Below the pieces are notes generated by a model. The model made no database searches, had not been told where the DNA came from, and worked only from the letters and a program-made list of their open reading frames with translations. A program made the translations under genes and the position numbers. DNA of 64,000 bases from Cyrtodaria siliqua (lineage: Eukaryota; Mollusca; Bivalvia; Adapedonta; Hiatellidae): contig JAWPHD010007111.1 in NCBI GenBank assembly GCA_037043455.1, positions 1-64,000 of the forward strand, read 5' to 3'. Below, piece by piece: positions 43,971 to 57,400 of the stretch; the first letter of the stretch is position 1, and the number at the start of each line of letters is the position of its first letter.

Positions 43971-44904
43971 TATACAAAATGAAGGGTCACTGGGTGTGTT
44001 TATATATGCACACATACATACAACAATTATACACAGAGTTCAATCAATATCCTAAGCCTGTGTACTACATATCCTAGTTCAGTTGTACAAAAAAATCAAC
44101 GCAAACAAGCTACTCTAGCACAGTAACAGTCAAAGAATCTGAAAAAACAAAATGTTAATTTTCAAACAATTTTCTAATTTTAAAACTTGCGAATTTTGAC
44201 ACTGCATCTGCAGTAAATGAACATTAAAATATATTGTAAATTACAAATAACTAAAAAAATAATTATGAAACAATACTGATGTCAAATTTTAATCTAAAGT
44301 AGATCTGTAAACAAGTTTAATGAGCAGTCTCCACAAAAATTGCGAAAAAATATGTTGCAGCTGTGTGGACTGTAAACAGAACTGTGCACCGCGAACGTAC
44401 TGTAATAACTGTGAGATGCCCCCTAACACGATTTACACCAACTGTGTTTAAGTTATTGCCAAATAACAAATATCACGCCAAAACCATCAAAATAGTACTT
44501 ATATAAATCGCAAATAAATATTGATGTTTTTCTTAGAATCAAATATTTCCAAAATGAACTGAAATATCGCTTTTTTGACCAAGAACTACGGGAATTCGAC
44601 CCAATGTGAAAAAAATGGCTAACCATACAAGCAGACAGGAACAAAGAGACAGATTTTTTAAATTTTAGCGCATTTAAAAGTTATTAAACAATCGTGAACA
44701 ACTATACAAATTTCAACCAATCAATGATTTGTAAAAATTGCGCCTTTTCAATAAAAATATTTCGCGAAAGGCCTCCCAAACCGCCCATTTCGGGTCTCAC
44801 GTCCAGCAGCCAAATTTCCTGCATTTTTAACAAAATCAGCTGTTCGCAGGTCCGTCATTTAACACCAGTTACAACGAAAGTATCCAACATAACATGATAC
44901 TTAC
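43971..44904. other. Unassigned intronic DNA
   Basis: AT-rich. No gene or strong repeat recognised. Confidence 0.4.
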
Positions 44905-45060
44905 CATTTTATTTTGCTTAAACTCCTCATTATAACACTTTATAACATTCCTTGTTGGCCATATTCTGATAAAATCCTCTCAAATTAGAAGAAAACTTTG
45001 ACCCGAAGTGTCACTTTTCAAACAAAATGGCGTCTTCCTTTCCTGAGGTTCCGCATGGGG
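44905..45060 (-). other. Candidate first exon of host gene 2
   Basis: The minus strand ends 'aaaATG|gtaagta': a consensus donor directly after an ATG at 44,907-44,905, in phase 0 with the 40,678 acceptor. Upstream sequence would be 5' UTR. Start codons at an exon edge occur, but the link rests only on phase and splice consensus. Confidence 0.35.
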
Positions 45061-45282
45061 GTATTTTTCAAATATCGAATACGTTATAAATAGTTTACCG
45101 AAATACTGTTAGTTCGATTGTTTTAAATGGGTGAAATGTTAAACAATATTGTTTAATAACTCACACACTGTTGGCCAGTTCAATCCCTAATTTCGAGATC
45201 ATCAATTTACATGGTTCAGAATGTTCACACTGCATATTTTAGCCATTTGGGCTGATTAACGAACTTTCCGTTAGTGAGGTTG

Positions 45283-45419
45283 GTTCATTTTGTTCGCCCA
45301 TTTGGTGTCATCACAGATTTTCCTAATATTTTCAGAAAACGTAGTCGAGGTATCGGACTATCTAATTCCAAAATATTAGGAAAATCTGTGATGACACCAA
45401 ATGGGCGAACAAAATGAAC
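45283..45419. repeat. 50-bp perfect inverted repeat
   Basis: 45,283-45,332 ('gttcattttgttcgcccatt'...) is the exact reverse complement of 45,370-45,419, with a 37-base spacer. No mismatch by direct comparison. No element terminus or ORF seen. Confidence 0.97.
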
Positions 45420-45839
45420 TTTTGACAATAAAATGGATTTAAAAAACGTCAAAATTTAATAACGAACGGCGTTCATCACAATAATGACAAGTAAAGAGTT
45501 TTGAGATATTTATTCAGCAACTACATCAAAGAACATTATATAACACATGAACATGCACACTTTTGACGTTTTTAATACAGTCACTTTCGATTTATAGTGT
45601 GTTTCATAAGGTCATACACATTTCAATTAAACAGCACGTGACCCGATAATGGGACTATTTTGCGTCAAACTACTGTGGTGAAATGAGTAGAACACTTAGG
45701 TCTATGCACGTGTTTACGTTCCCGTGCGTCCTGACTGTAATATTGTTACAGGCCACAAATGTTTAAATGTTTAAAAACATGTTTCACTGAAAAAAATTGA
45801 TAACCTGTTTAAAATTGCCTGTTAAATATATATATATTT

Positions 45840-45925
45840 TTTAAATATGCAAACTGTTTAAGCCGAAATTAGGGTTGTATTTCATACCCCAGCCAACCCG
45901 TTTTCGCTTCTTAGGGAAAGGGTTG
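45840..45925 (+). repeat. Dispersed repeat R5, copy 1
   Basis: 'atgcaaactgtttaagccga' and 'tttcataccccagccaaccc' recur at 54,288-54,340. Confidence 0.75.
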
Positions 45926-46069
45926 AATGGCGTATGAAATTTAATACTCAGACCACGTCATGAATATTAATATACAAAGAACTACACTCACTTTAAATTA
46001 TTGTTCGAGGCGCTTGTTTCAGCCAAATGTTGTGTCTGGGCCTTTGAGACAAAATATAACTAGTAACTA

Positions 46070-46250
46070 GTAATAAATACTGATAAAGGTGATCCTTTGG
46101 GGGCAACAAACACAATTAAGAGAATAAAGCAGCAGATTTGGTTTTATTGAGTCTGTTCATGAGAAGTTATGAAAGAAGCAACACCTCTCACGCTCCCTAG
46201 CGCCGGCTTAAGCGGTATTCTACTTCAAAGCCACCTATATTGGGCTAATT
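46070..46250 (+). repeat. Dispersed repeat R3, copy 2
   Basis: 'gggggcaacaaacacaatta', 'gattt.ggttttattgagtc' and 'tctacttcaaagccacctat', as at 23,655. Confidence 0.75.
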
Positions 46251-47215
46251 GTAGTCAGTGAGACATCTTTAGTGGTAAAGGAAAATACCTTAATTTTTTA
46301 AAATCGGTTGAGAAATACAAAAAGATACGTGAGGAAGTTGTTGGAAGATAGCGCATTTTCAGTGCAAAATACTACTGCACCAAACATCAGATTTTTTCAG
46401 GATTTGTATCCAAAATAGTTTGAATGTGATTGACGTAAATTAAGACTCGCTGAACGTTTTAATGCAAACTTTTAAGAAGTTGTTTGAGGGGATTTCAAAA
46501 TGTTCTGCTGTCCCAGCAACAAGGAGTTTACATGGGAAAAACATTTTGGCTGTAAACTATATATTTCTCAACCGATTTTCAAAACCTTTTTCATTTATTA
46601 CTAAAATGTCCAGTTCCAATGATAATAATGTATGTACGTGTTGTTTAAATTGCTCATGTTATTGCTGGAAAACCTTTGACTGAAACAAGCGCCCCAAACA
46701 ATAGTGTAATTATTTTAAAATACTGCTCACGTCATTTTATCCTCCTCTTGTCGTATACCATCAACGCAGTTTCTAAAATACAAATTAACACATTTAGGTG
46801 AATTCGATCAAATGTATTGGAGTAGTACTAAACAGAGTTCTTGGAACGGAATAACGAACATAAATGCATGGTAACTTTTGTTTGATAATGAAAACAAAAG
46901 CGTCGTTCATTGATATTGAGGATTTGTTAAAACATTTTATATTCAATTATTCAATATGTATTCAATATTCAGGTGTAGCATTCAAAATGGTAAACATCTA
47001 AATACATGCACATCCTATCTGAATATTATAGTTTAAGTATATTAAATTAAAATATAAAACTAATTCTTGGTCGGATTTAGCTATTTCTTGAAACCATGTA
47101 GATATTATAACATTGTTAAACACTGATTTAAAAATGAGATCGTAGGTCAGCACTGTACAAACAAGGAGCAATATTAAATAATTATACAATGAAAAAGACA
47201 AAATACAACAGGAAG
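46251..47215. other. Unassigned
   Basis: Short ORFs only. The 73-codon ORF at 46,462 is Cys/Ser-rich with no recognised domain. Confidence 0.4.
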
Positions 47216-47420
47216 GGTGATAAAGACAGAGTCACCGACTTGGAACGGTCAGAAGGCAATAAAGGCCTACTGGTTAGCTTGAATCGATTTTATGTGTACA
47301 CAATCCTCGCTATTATCCTGTCTTCAGCACCCAAATAGACAAGACAGTGTAAACAAAACTACATCCCATCAAAAGGAATTATCTAGCAATAAAGTCCACA
47401 TCCAGAAAAACTAACGAAAG
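47216..47420 (-). mobile_element. Old Penelope-tail copy
   Basis: 'cttggaacggtcagaaggca', 'ggcctactgg' and 'agacagtgtaaacaaa' are a decayed minus-strand version of the tail. Confidence 0.55.
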
Positions 47421-48110
47421 AAACACTAAGATGTTGTTGTAAAGCTATATAAAATACAAAATAAGAAACATCTCAGGATGTATCCAGAAGTGTACTGAAC
47501 AACCACAGCAGTTGCAGCAAAAGAGAAAACCAATCTAGGGTACGACCAGAAAACCCGAGGGACGAAAGCTCATGCACCTACCTCCCTTGGTCGGAGTTTC
47601 AGCAGGTGCAATCACAAATAATATTTAAAGTTCAAAGACCGACGTTGAGTTTTATATATTATTTTGGCATTACTTTGAGAGACACATCCACTTTTAATTT
47701 ATTAGGTAAAGGTCAAGTGTCCACTTTATTAGGTAAAAGTCAAAAGTCCACTTTACTATTTAAAGTTCAAAAGTAAAATGTCACTCATAATGTCACTCAT
47801 AATATACTGAGCACCAATAAAAAGGCACCTACTGTTAATGCTAGTATTTCCATAGACTTATATTTAGTGAAAACAAAACTTTAAAATATTTTAATAAAAC
47901 TATTTGTGGTGGTTGTAAGAATACTTAATTGAGAACAAAATACTCTAGTAAATAGTTTAACATTTGCCATGTAATAATCTGTTAGGAATGATATCAAATC
48001 TTCAAAGGGAGGTTATTTAATAATTATGAATTTTCAAAAGCGGCTATCTACAAAGCCCGTTTGATGTTGTTTTTTATTGTATGGGTAAGGAACCTACAGA
48101 ATACATGTTC
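47421..48110. other. Unassigned
   Basis: Contains a small repeated 'aaaagtccactttact' theme near 47,710-47,760. No gene. Confidence 0.4.
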
Positions 48111-48116
48111 GCGGAC

Positions 48117-48208
48117 AAAGTTAGGTATGTTTCATTGATTTGATGTTTAAGGCCAAACATGAAAAGTTAGGTATGTTTCATTGATTTGATGTTTAAGGCC
48201 AAACATGG
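48117..48208. repeat. Recent 46-bp tandem duplication
   Basis: 'agttaggtatgtttcattga' to 'ggccaaacatg' occurs twice, at 48,119 and 48,165, with no visible difference. It lies downstream of the host gene 1 stop. Confidence 0.95.
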
Positions 48209-48247
48209 ATCTTTAAGATTCCATACATATCAATAATTATTTCTTGT

Positions 48248-48253
48248 TTTATT
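48248..48253 (-). terminator. Polyadenylation signal of host gene 1
   Basis: AATAAA on the minus strand, about 58 bases after the stop codon at 48,311. Confidence 0.6.
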
Positions 48254-48310
48254 GTCCAGAAGATAAGGGAAAGAAAAGTGAATACGCGGTATTTTTACTC
48301 AGAATATTAA

Positions 48311-48416
48311 TTATCGTCTGGTAAATACATACATGTTGGCATTATCACATGTCATAGCAATTTCGGCATCATCATATGTCACTTGCATTTCTGTGGTCTG
48401 AGCTTCTGTTTGTGTT
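48311..48416 (-). CDS. Host gene 1, exon 6 (cytoplasmic end, stop)
   Basis: Acceptor 'aacatatttcag' ends at 48,417. Reads 'TQTEAQTTEMQVTYDDAEIA' and 'MTCDNANMYVFTRR' to TAA at 48,311-48,313. Entry phase 2 fits exon 5. Two Tyr residues ('VTYDDA', 'NMYVF') lie in acidic or hydrophobic contexts but do not match a strict ITIM or ITAM. Confidence 0.8.
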
Positions 48417-51400
48417 CTGAAATATGTTAAAAGATGTGTGCATACTAAAGCGAAAACTGCATCCAAAATAATGGAATTATTAGTTGTACTGTTAATGTGC
48501 ATATTTACATAACACCTTTCTTTGATTACTGTAATGTAGGCCGTTTGGAAAATCAAATCAATGCTAGTTTTTATATAAATGACATATTGGAAGTGTTACA
48601 CAATTTTATTTTCATTTCGCCTAATGGTTCTTAGATGAAAACATATTTTCTATAAATGATTTTGCCAAAAGCCATTGTTGACACTTGACTCTTAAAAACA
48701 TTTTCTTCAGTGATTATTTTTGTTTATTCATTAAACATCCACTGTGGAATAATTATTTGAAATTTAATAAAAATATGTTGAAAAAATAAATAAAACACAA
48801 ACAGTTACAGATAAGTACGTTCACGCAACTTTCAACAAATAATTAACTCCTTTGCTTTTGACCTCTACAATAGGGTTTCTTTGTATAATAACACCTTAAG
48901 CTTATTATTTGTGTTTAATGTCTATACATGTTGCCTCTTTTTATGATGTTATGTTAATGTTTGTTGACATTTTATACATACGAGTATATTTTGCATGCAT
49001 ATCTGTTACAAGTATACTAAATGAAAACAGAAACGAAACTCGTGAATTTCCGCTATATAATTTATATACTGCACACTTAATTCAACGTAATATTCCAGAG
49101 AAATCCCAAGATGATTGTAAAAAAGGGTTTCTTTATTTACACTGTGCTATTTTAATGGGATTGACAGTAGGGTAAGTGTGATGTTTGGTGCACCCTAGAA
49201 CCGGATTAAACCCCCAGTGGCCTACTTTGCCATTGACCGTTCCAAGGCGGTAGCCCTATTGTCAACCCTTTTGTGTTTGTGATGTCGTTTGCATTTATTA
49301 TTGCTTTTGCCTTCTTGTTTGTCTGTTTGCGTGTTTGTTTCTGTGTTTTGTGGTTGACTGTCCTCCTTGAATGCTACTTTCCCTGTCCGATCTTTTTATA
49401 TTTCTTTGTAGCTAGTTAGAGAAAGGACAAAACTGTGATGTTTTAGACTTTTTAATCACAGTACACTTTGTAACACGAAATGCATAAATGTTGAAGCTCC
49501 GCACAAGAGATTGCACAATTTTACCTCCTAAGTTGGTCACCTGCTTGAGTCAAACACATATTCTATCAATAATGAAACTTTGAAGGGATAACATTTGGTG
49601 TGTTATTTGTTGTTTTAGTAATATTTTCAAGAGGAAAGGTCTAATTTAGTCATGTACCCTTCGATTAACAACAGCACATTATACATACAATATGTGGCGA
49701 CAATTTCCGAGTTGCGTTTCTTTCTTTTAAGAAACGCATAATCAAAACAACTGCATATACTTCACTGTTATATACACCTAATTCCACGTAATATTCCAGA
49801 TATATATCAACGCGTTTTGTACAAAAGGGGGCTACAGTTAATTACAGAAAGGACAACTCTGTCATTTAGTTGACAGTTTAATCAAAGTATATCATAAACG
49901 TTGATATTTCGCTTGAAAAAGTCAAGCCATTTCAGTATTGTGTTTAATGTTAAGAGATTGCAAATTGTTTAGGTCTATGTTTGCTCACCTGCTTGAGCCA
50001 AATGCGCATTCTGTCGATAATGAAACTTTAAAGCGGTAACTATTGGTGTGTTCGGTTCTGTTTAAACCTTCTTTCCGAAAGGACAGGCCTAATGTCGCCC
50101 TGTACCATTCGATTAGCAGTAGCATAATAAACATACAATATATAGCGGAAATACGCATCATGCGTTTCTTTTTCCTTTCAGTACATATATTACATATATG
50201 CACTTCTACCAACAACTTGCAAACTCTAAATGGAAACGGCTGTATTTCAAAGCTAAACAAACCTTCTAAAATGTTGTATTACAGCATACACTATAACGGA
50301 AAAGACAACAGCACAGATGACCATAGTCACTACTACAGCCACAATCACCGTAATGACATTCTTATCGTCACAGTCGTTTATTATAGGCAATGCAGTTGTA
50401 TCTGAAATATATATTGTTAATAAAAAATAGTATGATAATGAGCCTTTGGAAACGGAAACGAGAACTTAGTTTAAACACCTAGCGGCTTTTTTTGCCACTG
50501 ACCGTTCCAAGGAGGTAGCCCTATTGTCAACCTTGTTGATATTTGTGATGTCGTATCTTGCATATTATTCATCTTTGTAATTATTATTTGTTTCTGTGTG
50601 TGGTTTTGGTTGACTGTAGTCCTTGAATGTTACATTTTCTGTTCGACTTTTATATCTGCTTTTAAATGCTACATTTCCTGTTCGACGTTTGTATCTACGT
50701 ATATTAATACTTCGTACAACTGATGAAGTCCAACGTGTTTCAAATACGTCGAAAGTTTTATTAAGCAAATAAATATCAATGACCACTTTCATTTTCTAGT
50801 TTAAGTTATATGATAAATTCATTGAGATCATTAATACAGCAAAATAGTTTTTTGTGTTGCATAGTTTTAAGTTATATTTTTTTTGTAAATTATTTAATTC
50901 CTTTATATACGAGACTCTTGTAATCTTTGTATATTTAGAGGGCTATAAACAATTTTATGTATAACACAAGGTGTTAACGAAATATTCATTGATGTCTTAA
51001 ATTGTAGATTATGGGGAAAATCAGGAAAGGCGCCCACATTGCAGTAATTATATGCATTTAACTGTAAAGGACAGAGGCGTATACGTTTCAAATTCAGGCC
51101 CAAATAGAGAAAATAAAATTACAGTATACATTCAGTTGTATAACTTTATGTTTATATGATAGATCGTAAAATTTATGTCAATATAAGCATTCGAGGTGAA
51201 ATACCAAAAGTTATTCATTGGACTGTCTGTTGATGAGCCATAAACCGTTTACAAATAACTCAGCCTTATATCAATTTACGTCACAAAGCATATTACAATA
51301 AACCGTTTACAAATAACTCAGCCTTATATCAATTTACGTCACAAAGCATATTGCCAGGCATTCTTTTTTCCAAATGCAATCAAAGCTTGCTACGACTGGG

Positions 51401-54400
51401 TTTGTATAACGAATCTAATTCGGGGTGGGTAGGGATGGGTTAATGTTTCAACAAACTTTCTGTTTTCCCAACATTTCATTTCACAATATTAACACTATAA
51501 CATCTTTATTAATTGTTAAATTACTTACTGTTGTGCAAGAACTCCTTGTCCGTTTCTGTGTGCGTAGGTAACTGTGATGTTGTTGTTGTTGTTTCTTCGG
51601 ATCTCATTGTTGAAGTTGTGTTTCCAATTGTGATTGGTATTTTAAAAGTTGTAGTTGTTGATGCTTCTTCTTCTCTCACGATTGATGTTGTGGTTGCTGT
51701 TTTAGTTGGTGTTGTAACAGTAGTTGTAGTTGTTGGCAGACTTGGGCTTTCTATTCACATGAGTTGAAATAATGTTAATATTACGTACGCAAGTCATTAT
51801 TATACATATGCTTTATCCATCAACTTATGAGACAAATGTCTTAAATATTTATTTGTGATTTTAGTTTGCTTTAATGTTAATGTTTTGTCTACAGCTATTT
51901 TAGATATGTCATGGGTTATTTTTCTAGAGCTCGGCGTTCTTAATTTATATTATCTATACATACCTCAATAACAGAGTATGAGAGTGAACCTTTGGAAACA
52001 GCATAAAGCGATACATGCGAATGATATTGAGACTGTTCATGAACGGTAGTGAAATATGCTTGCTACCGTTCACGCCCTCTGGCCTGGGGCCGGGCAGAAC
52101 TCAATATTCATAAAATCAATAGTACATCATTTTAACCATCCCGAAGATGGCATGCATATGGAGGTGGACATGCTACTTTTAATGTCATAATTCCATGTCC
52201 AGCGGCGTATGGTCCCAGTATCTAACAAAATGCCATGCCCCGAAGAGCGAAATAAACAAAATGGAATTTGGTTGGGAGCAGCGGTTACGAAGCCTGCGCA
52301 TCACAAGTAACAGTCACAATACTAAATTAAAAAGCAGACACCATATCGCATGGGTGGTTAAACAATACCCAGAGCCTTTATCGGCCGGAGTAGTGGAACC
52401 ACCGAATCGAAATTTAAGTAAAAAACATAAACATTTGAATGTATCACCGATATCTAAATCAGCGACCTCCAAAGATCGAATGAATAAGAGTCCTGATAGC
52501 AAGCGCGGGGAGACGTTTTACTGCCGCCACACTGCACAAGCAACTGTGCTATATAAAAGAGTATGAGAGTGGACCCTTGGAAACGGCCGAACACGATACA
52601 TACGAAATATTGCAGTCTCGGTTTGATTGAGACTGTTCAAGTTGACTTGTTTAGCATACGTAACTTACCAAAGCAATATCTTGACGGACAGTTGGTCGGT
52701 AGTTCTGACATACAATAGACATGGTACGAACTACAGTTTTTCACCTTTAAGCTATATGTTATCTTGCATGCGCTGTCGTATGTAGAGAGACAACATATTC
52801 TGTCCACGATGTTGTCAGATTCAGCAGGGAATGTACCTTTTGATAGTGAAAAAGTAATATTTTTATTATAATTTATAGTTATTAAATTGTATTTGATATG
52901 CACGTCATTATACCTTTTGCACTATTCTACATACACAGGCACACATCTCTAGACCAACTGACCGGTACTTGATTATTGTTAAAAATGCATTCTTAGTTTG
53001 CTAAATTTTAAGCCTAAAAATGGGTTCATACCGCATAGACCAAACATATTGTTATCTTAACACAAAAACCAAACAGCGAAATGTCATACATATAAAGAAT
53101 GTTTTCTGTTTTGTTAAATTATTGTGAATAACAGACTCGATAAAACAGAGTATACTGCTTTTATCTCTTGTTTGTCTTCGTGTCTTCCACATGATAACTT
53201 TTTCAGTATTTCTTGACATTCACACTAGCGTTTGTTTAGTGCTTTATGGGGGCTGTAAGGAGTTTCCCCGGGCGACTACAAATCAGTAGTGCTATTACTT
53301 ACTTGTCATTCGGGATCATCAAGTCAAATCTGTGTGGTGTTAAAGTAGAATACTGATGAAGCCGGTGCTAGAGGCGTGAACAATGTTGCTGCTTAGATTA
53401 CCTCTCATGACCAGACTCAATAAAACCGAGTCTGCTACTTTGCTCTCTTGTTTGTGTTTATTGCTTTCAAAGGAGAAGTGAGCGAACCTTTTATGCAGGT
53501 CCTGGAGTGAAAATATAAACGTTGGATCATTTCTAGATAAATGTTTTAATACTTCGAGATGAAATAAAATATGTTAATCAAAACAAAACAACACATATTC
53601 TTTTTATGGTATGCAGGAACAATATATTTTCCTCAACGCCATCGGCTCACTATGGTATGATTGTTATTTTAACTCGCCATAACTTCTAAAACACTTGACC
53701 GCTTTAAAAAATACACCTAAGACATAGGCTTTTAATTAAGTTGTTTACAATACAAAGATATAACTTTTATACCAATGTTCTGATTTTATTGTGGAAATAA
53801 TTACTTTGATTGACAACAATGCCTTAAATACACCATAACTTCAAACATCCTTTACCGATTTTCATAACCTAAACTTTATTTACTAAGTTAAACCATTGCC
53901 AATCTAGTAATACAAATGTCTTATCATAAATGCCTGAATTCTTGTTTTAATGTCATAATCGACTTTGTTTGATCCCTCTCTTAGAAATGGTCTGCCTAAG
54001 GAAATAAGTTCAGATATTAAAATCGGTAAGGATTATTGTTCATTGTTATTTCGCATTCAAAACAAACAACCATTTAAATGATAAATAGAAACAACAGCCC
54101 ACGTAATAGGGTTGAATACATTACGTGTTCCCGTCTTAATTCCATTAAGCGATGGGAAAGCTTATATTAGCAGGATTTCAAAACGGATATTTCGACAATA
54201 AAACACTTTTAAAAACATTTTTTTTTACTAAAGCAAATGCGATCATCTGTTTCAAATTACCCATTAAATCTTTAAATTTTACAATATGCAAACTTTTTAA
54301 GCCGAAATTAAGGTTTTATTTCATACCCCAGCTAACCCCCTTAGAATGATACGTGGCACACAGACCACTGGATATTTTACCGGGATAATTGGGGCACCAA

Positions 54401-57400
54401 TCTCAATTCTTACCCTAGTTTCATCCCAATAAACGGTACAGTGCAAATAACGAAATGCCAACAAATTATTTACATCCTCTAACAAACTAGCAGCATAAAT
54501 AGGCAATATAACTTAACACAAAGATGCTGATGTATATATGAATAAAACAAAAACCTAGACAACCACAATGCAATAACTCACTGACTTGTCGGAAGCCAGA
54601 ACAACAATAATATACCCTTTAAAGGACACGGTACGGCATTATTGAATACACATTAAATATGACAATCCCTTACAAAACTTGAGTTGACATCATCATAGGG
54701 TTCGCAATCTGTCGGGTCATAACAAAATACAAGAGAGAACTGTACATATGTCAATCACTAAACATTCAGTGCGTTGCAAAATGATAGGGATATGACCTCT
54801 TTTGACAAACTTTCCAACAAGTTTAATAAATATTGCATGAAACTGATTTTGACCAAGGATCTTACGGCGTTTGTTAATCAAGTCACCAGAGAAGTCAGCT
54901 TGTGGTATTCCTTCTCGCAGAAGAGTTATCACTTTACTTTCATGTTTTAAAAGTAAATTAGAGTTACAATAATAACATTTGTGCAAAGGGAATATAGCCG
55001 TGACAGAATAGCTTGTTAGATATACAAAGGTTATTTATGTCAAAGTCCTCAACTCGATTTCAAACGTTAGAAAAAAGAATAAGTTGAGAAGCCTATAGCA
55101 TATAATAAATGCTGAAAAGGGGATCACTTGGAAACAAACTATCAATACAAGGGAGTAGCAAAAGTAGCAATCTCGGTAACCCCCAGTATCAGAAACATAC
55201 GCTTTGTTGAGCTGAAGTTCTTTTGGATAAGTATTATTAACCATAGTAGAAAAAAAGGTTTTCAATGTTCAGTATAGAAAACGAAAGTTGCCATTAAAGG
55301 CTTCGATGAGATCCCTGAGGATCTTGTGAAAACCTCGGCATGAAATATGATAATTCAAATGCAAACAAAATCTGTGACAATAAATCTAGGTGCACAGTTC
55401 GTAATCATTACGATACCAAGAATTTGTCTACAAACGCTTGTTTCATACCTGATGCAAATATTTTCAGATATAAGTGCTTCACAACCAGGTAATGTAATTG
55501 TCCCAATTGCCGTAAATAAAATATGCTTTACTATTGTTACAGGCCGAACATGTATTATTTCTCAAGCAAATGTTTTTTTTTTATAATAAAAAAAAATACG
55601 CTGAAGTCTTGTCATTGATAAGGTTGTGTGGTACGGTTGTTTATAGTATAACAATATCATACTATCGTATAAATGAAACTTGCACCTTAGAGAAAATACT
55701 ACATTTTTGGCATGTAATAATATTAAAGCGTTTTTCACTAACGGCAGTTTAGACAATTATACTATGTGGACTTGCTATGAAGTTTGTGAAGCACTCATCT
55801 TCCTATTAGATAATATTTTCGTCAGGTATGGTACCACCGTTTATAGACAAATTGTTGGTATCCCTATGGGTACGAACTGTGCACCACTTGTCTCAGATTT
55901 GTTTTTATTTTGCTATGAAAAGGATTTCATGTTGAGTCTTTCACCAGATACCCAGGCAGATGTTATTGAAGCTTTTAATGACACCTCTCGGTATCTGGAT
56001 GACATACTGAACATTGACAACCCTTTCTTTCCAACTATGGTTCATAATATTTATCCTAAAGAACTTCGGCTTAATAAAGAAAATATATCTGATAATAACG
56101 CTTCTTTTCTTGATTTAGATCTCTCGATTGAAAATGGTAAAATAATTAGCAAAATCTATGACAAGAGAGATGATTTTAATTATGACATTGTTAATTATCC
56201 CCACTTGGATGGGGATGTTCCCCGAGCAACTTCTTATGGGGTGTATCTGTCTCAACTTGTTCGTTTTTCTAGAGCTTGTACTCGAGTTGAAGACTTTAAT
56301 ATTCGTAATCTTTGTATAACTAAAAAGTTACTCAATCAGGGTTACCGTTACCATAAACTTCGTAAAACCTTTGCAAACATTTATTATCGTAACCTTGATC
56401 TTCTTTCCAAATATAAATGTAATTTAAGGACTCTTCTGCGACAAGGACTATCACAACCTGACTTCTATGGTGATGTGATTTATAAACTTCGTAAGATTCT
56501 TGGTCATGATCACTTTCATACTATCTTTGTTAAACTTGCTAAAAAGTTTATCAAAAGAGGTTATGACCCTATCATTATGCAACGTACTGTAGCTTGGTGG
56601 TGGACCCTTTTAAAGTTCGCCACTATGCTTTCCTCTTTAATTGTACGATGACCGGACAGGCTGTGGACCCTATGATGACGCCTACCTAAAGCCCATTGGG
56701 ACGGTGGCGTTTGATGTTTGTCCATGTTCTTTCTTGTCGTGCCCTTAATGGTGTATTCTCTTACTGCTCTGGCTTCTGCCAAGTCATTGAGTACCTTCAT
56801 TGTGGCTTTCTAGGCTATTGTTTTTTTGTATTATATTTACACGAGCATATTTGTGTTTTACTTATATTGCCTACTGATGCTGCCTTGTTGGTTAGAGTTT
56901 AGATCATGGCGGGGATTTCTTTATTTACACTGTCCTTTTTTTATGGGATGACAGTAGGGTAAGTGTGAGGTTTGGTGCACCCTAGAACCGGTTTAAACCC
57001 CCAGTGGCCTACTTTGCCACTGACCGTTCCAAGGCGGTAGCCCTATTGTCAACCCCTTTTGTGTTTGTGATGTCGTTTGCATTTTTTATTACTTTTGCCT
57101 TTTCGTTTGTCTGTTTGCGTGTTTGTTTTTGTGTTTTGTGGTTGACTGTCGTCCTTGAATGCTGTTTTCCCTGTCCGATATTTTCAGCCTTCTTTGATCA
57201 AGAAAATCTCTTTAATTTTAACTGATCAAAAGACATTAATCACTTAGTTGTAATAAGCTTTAGCACACTATTGTTTGATGTGATCTTTAACGGCAGTAGG
57301 ACAAGAAGTTAAACTCTTAGAGAGGTTTACATTGATGCAGGCACTAACATTAGTAATACAACGGGTGTTATAAGGCTGTTTGTGTAATTTAGGAATCCGG

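Noticed and set aside
45028..45062. 'aaaatggcgtcttcctttcc' as a plus-strand start codon of a gene
   Set aside because: The frame ends after about 20 codons with no splice donor.
47700..47770. Spaced 'aaagtccacttta' repeats as a CRISPR array
   Set aside because: Units are short, uneven and degenerate, and the genome is eukaryotic.
50043..50405. 120-codon plus-strand ORF
   Set aside because: It overlaps MITE-1 and the antisense of exon 5 of host gene 1, whose splice sites and phase are clear.
51513..51767. Val-rich plus-strand ORF
   Set aside because: Antisense of the Thr-rich exon 4; poly-Val/Leu is the mirror of ACA/ACT codons.
53350..53385. 'ctgatgaagccggtgctagaggc' as a hammerhead
   Set aside because: The GAAA core is absent (reads 'gtgaac') and other R3 copies do not keep ctgatga.
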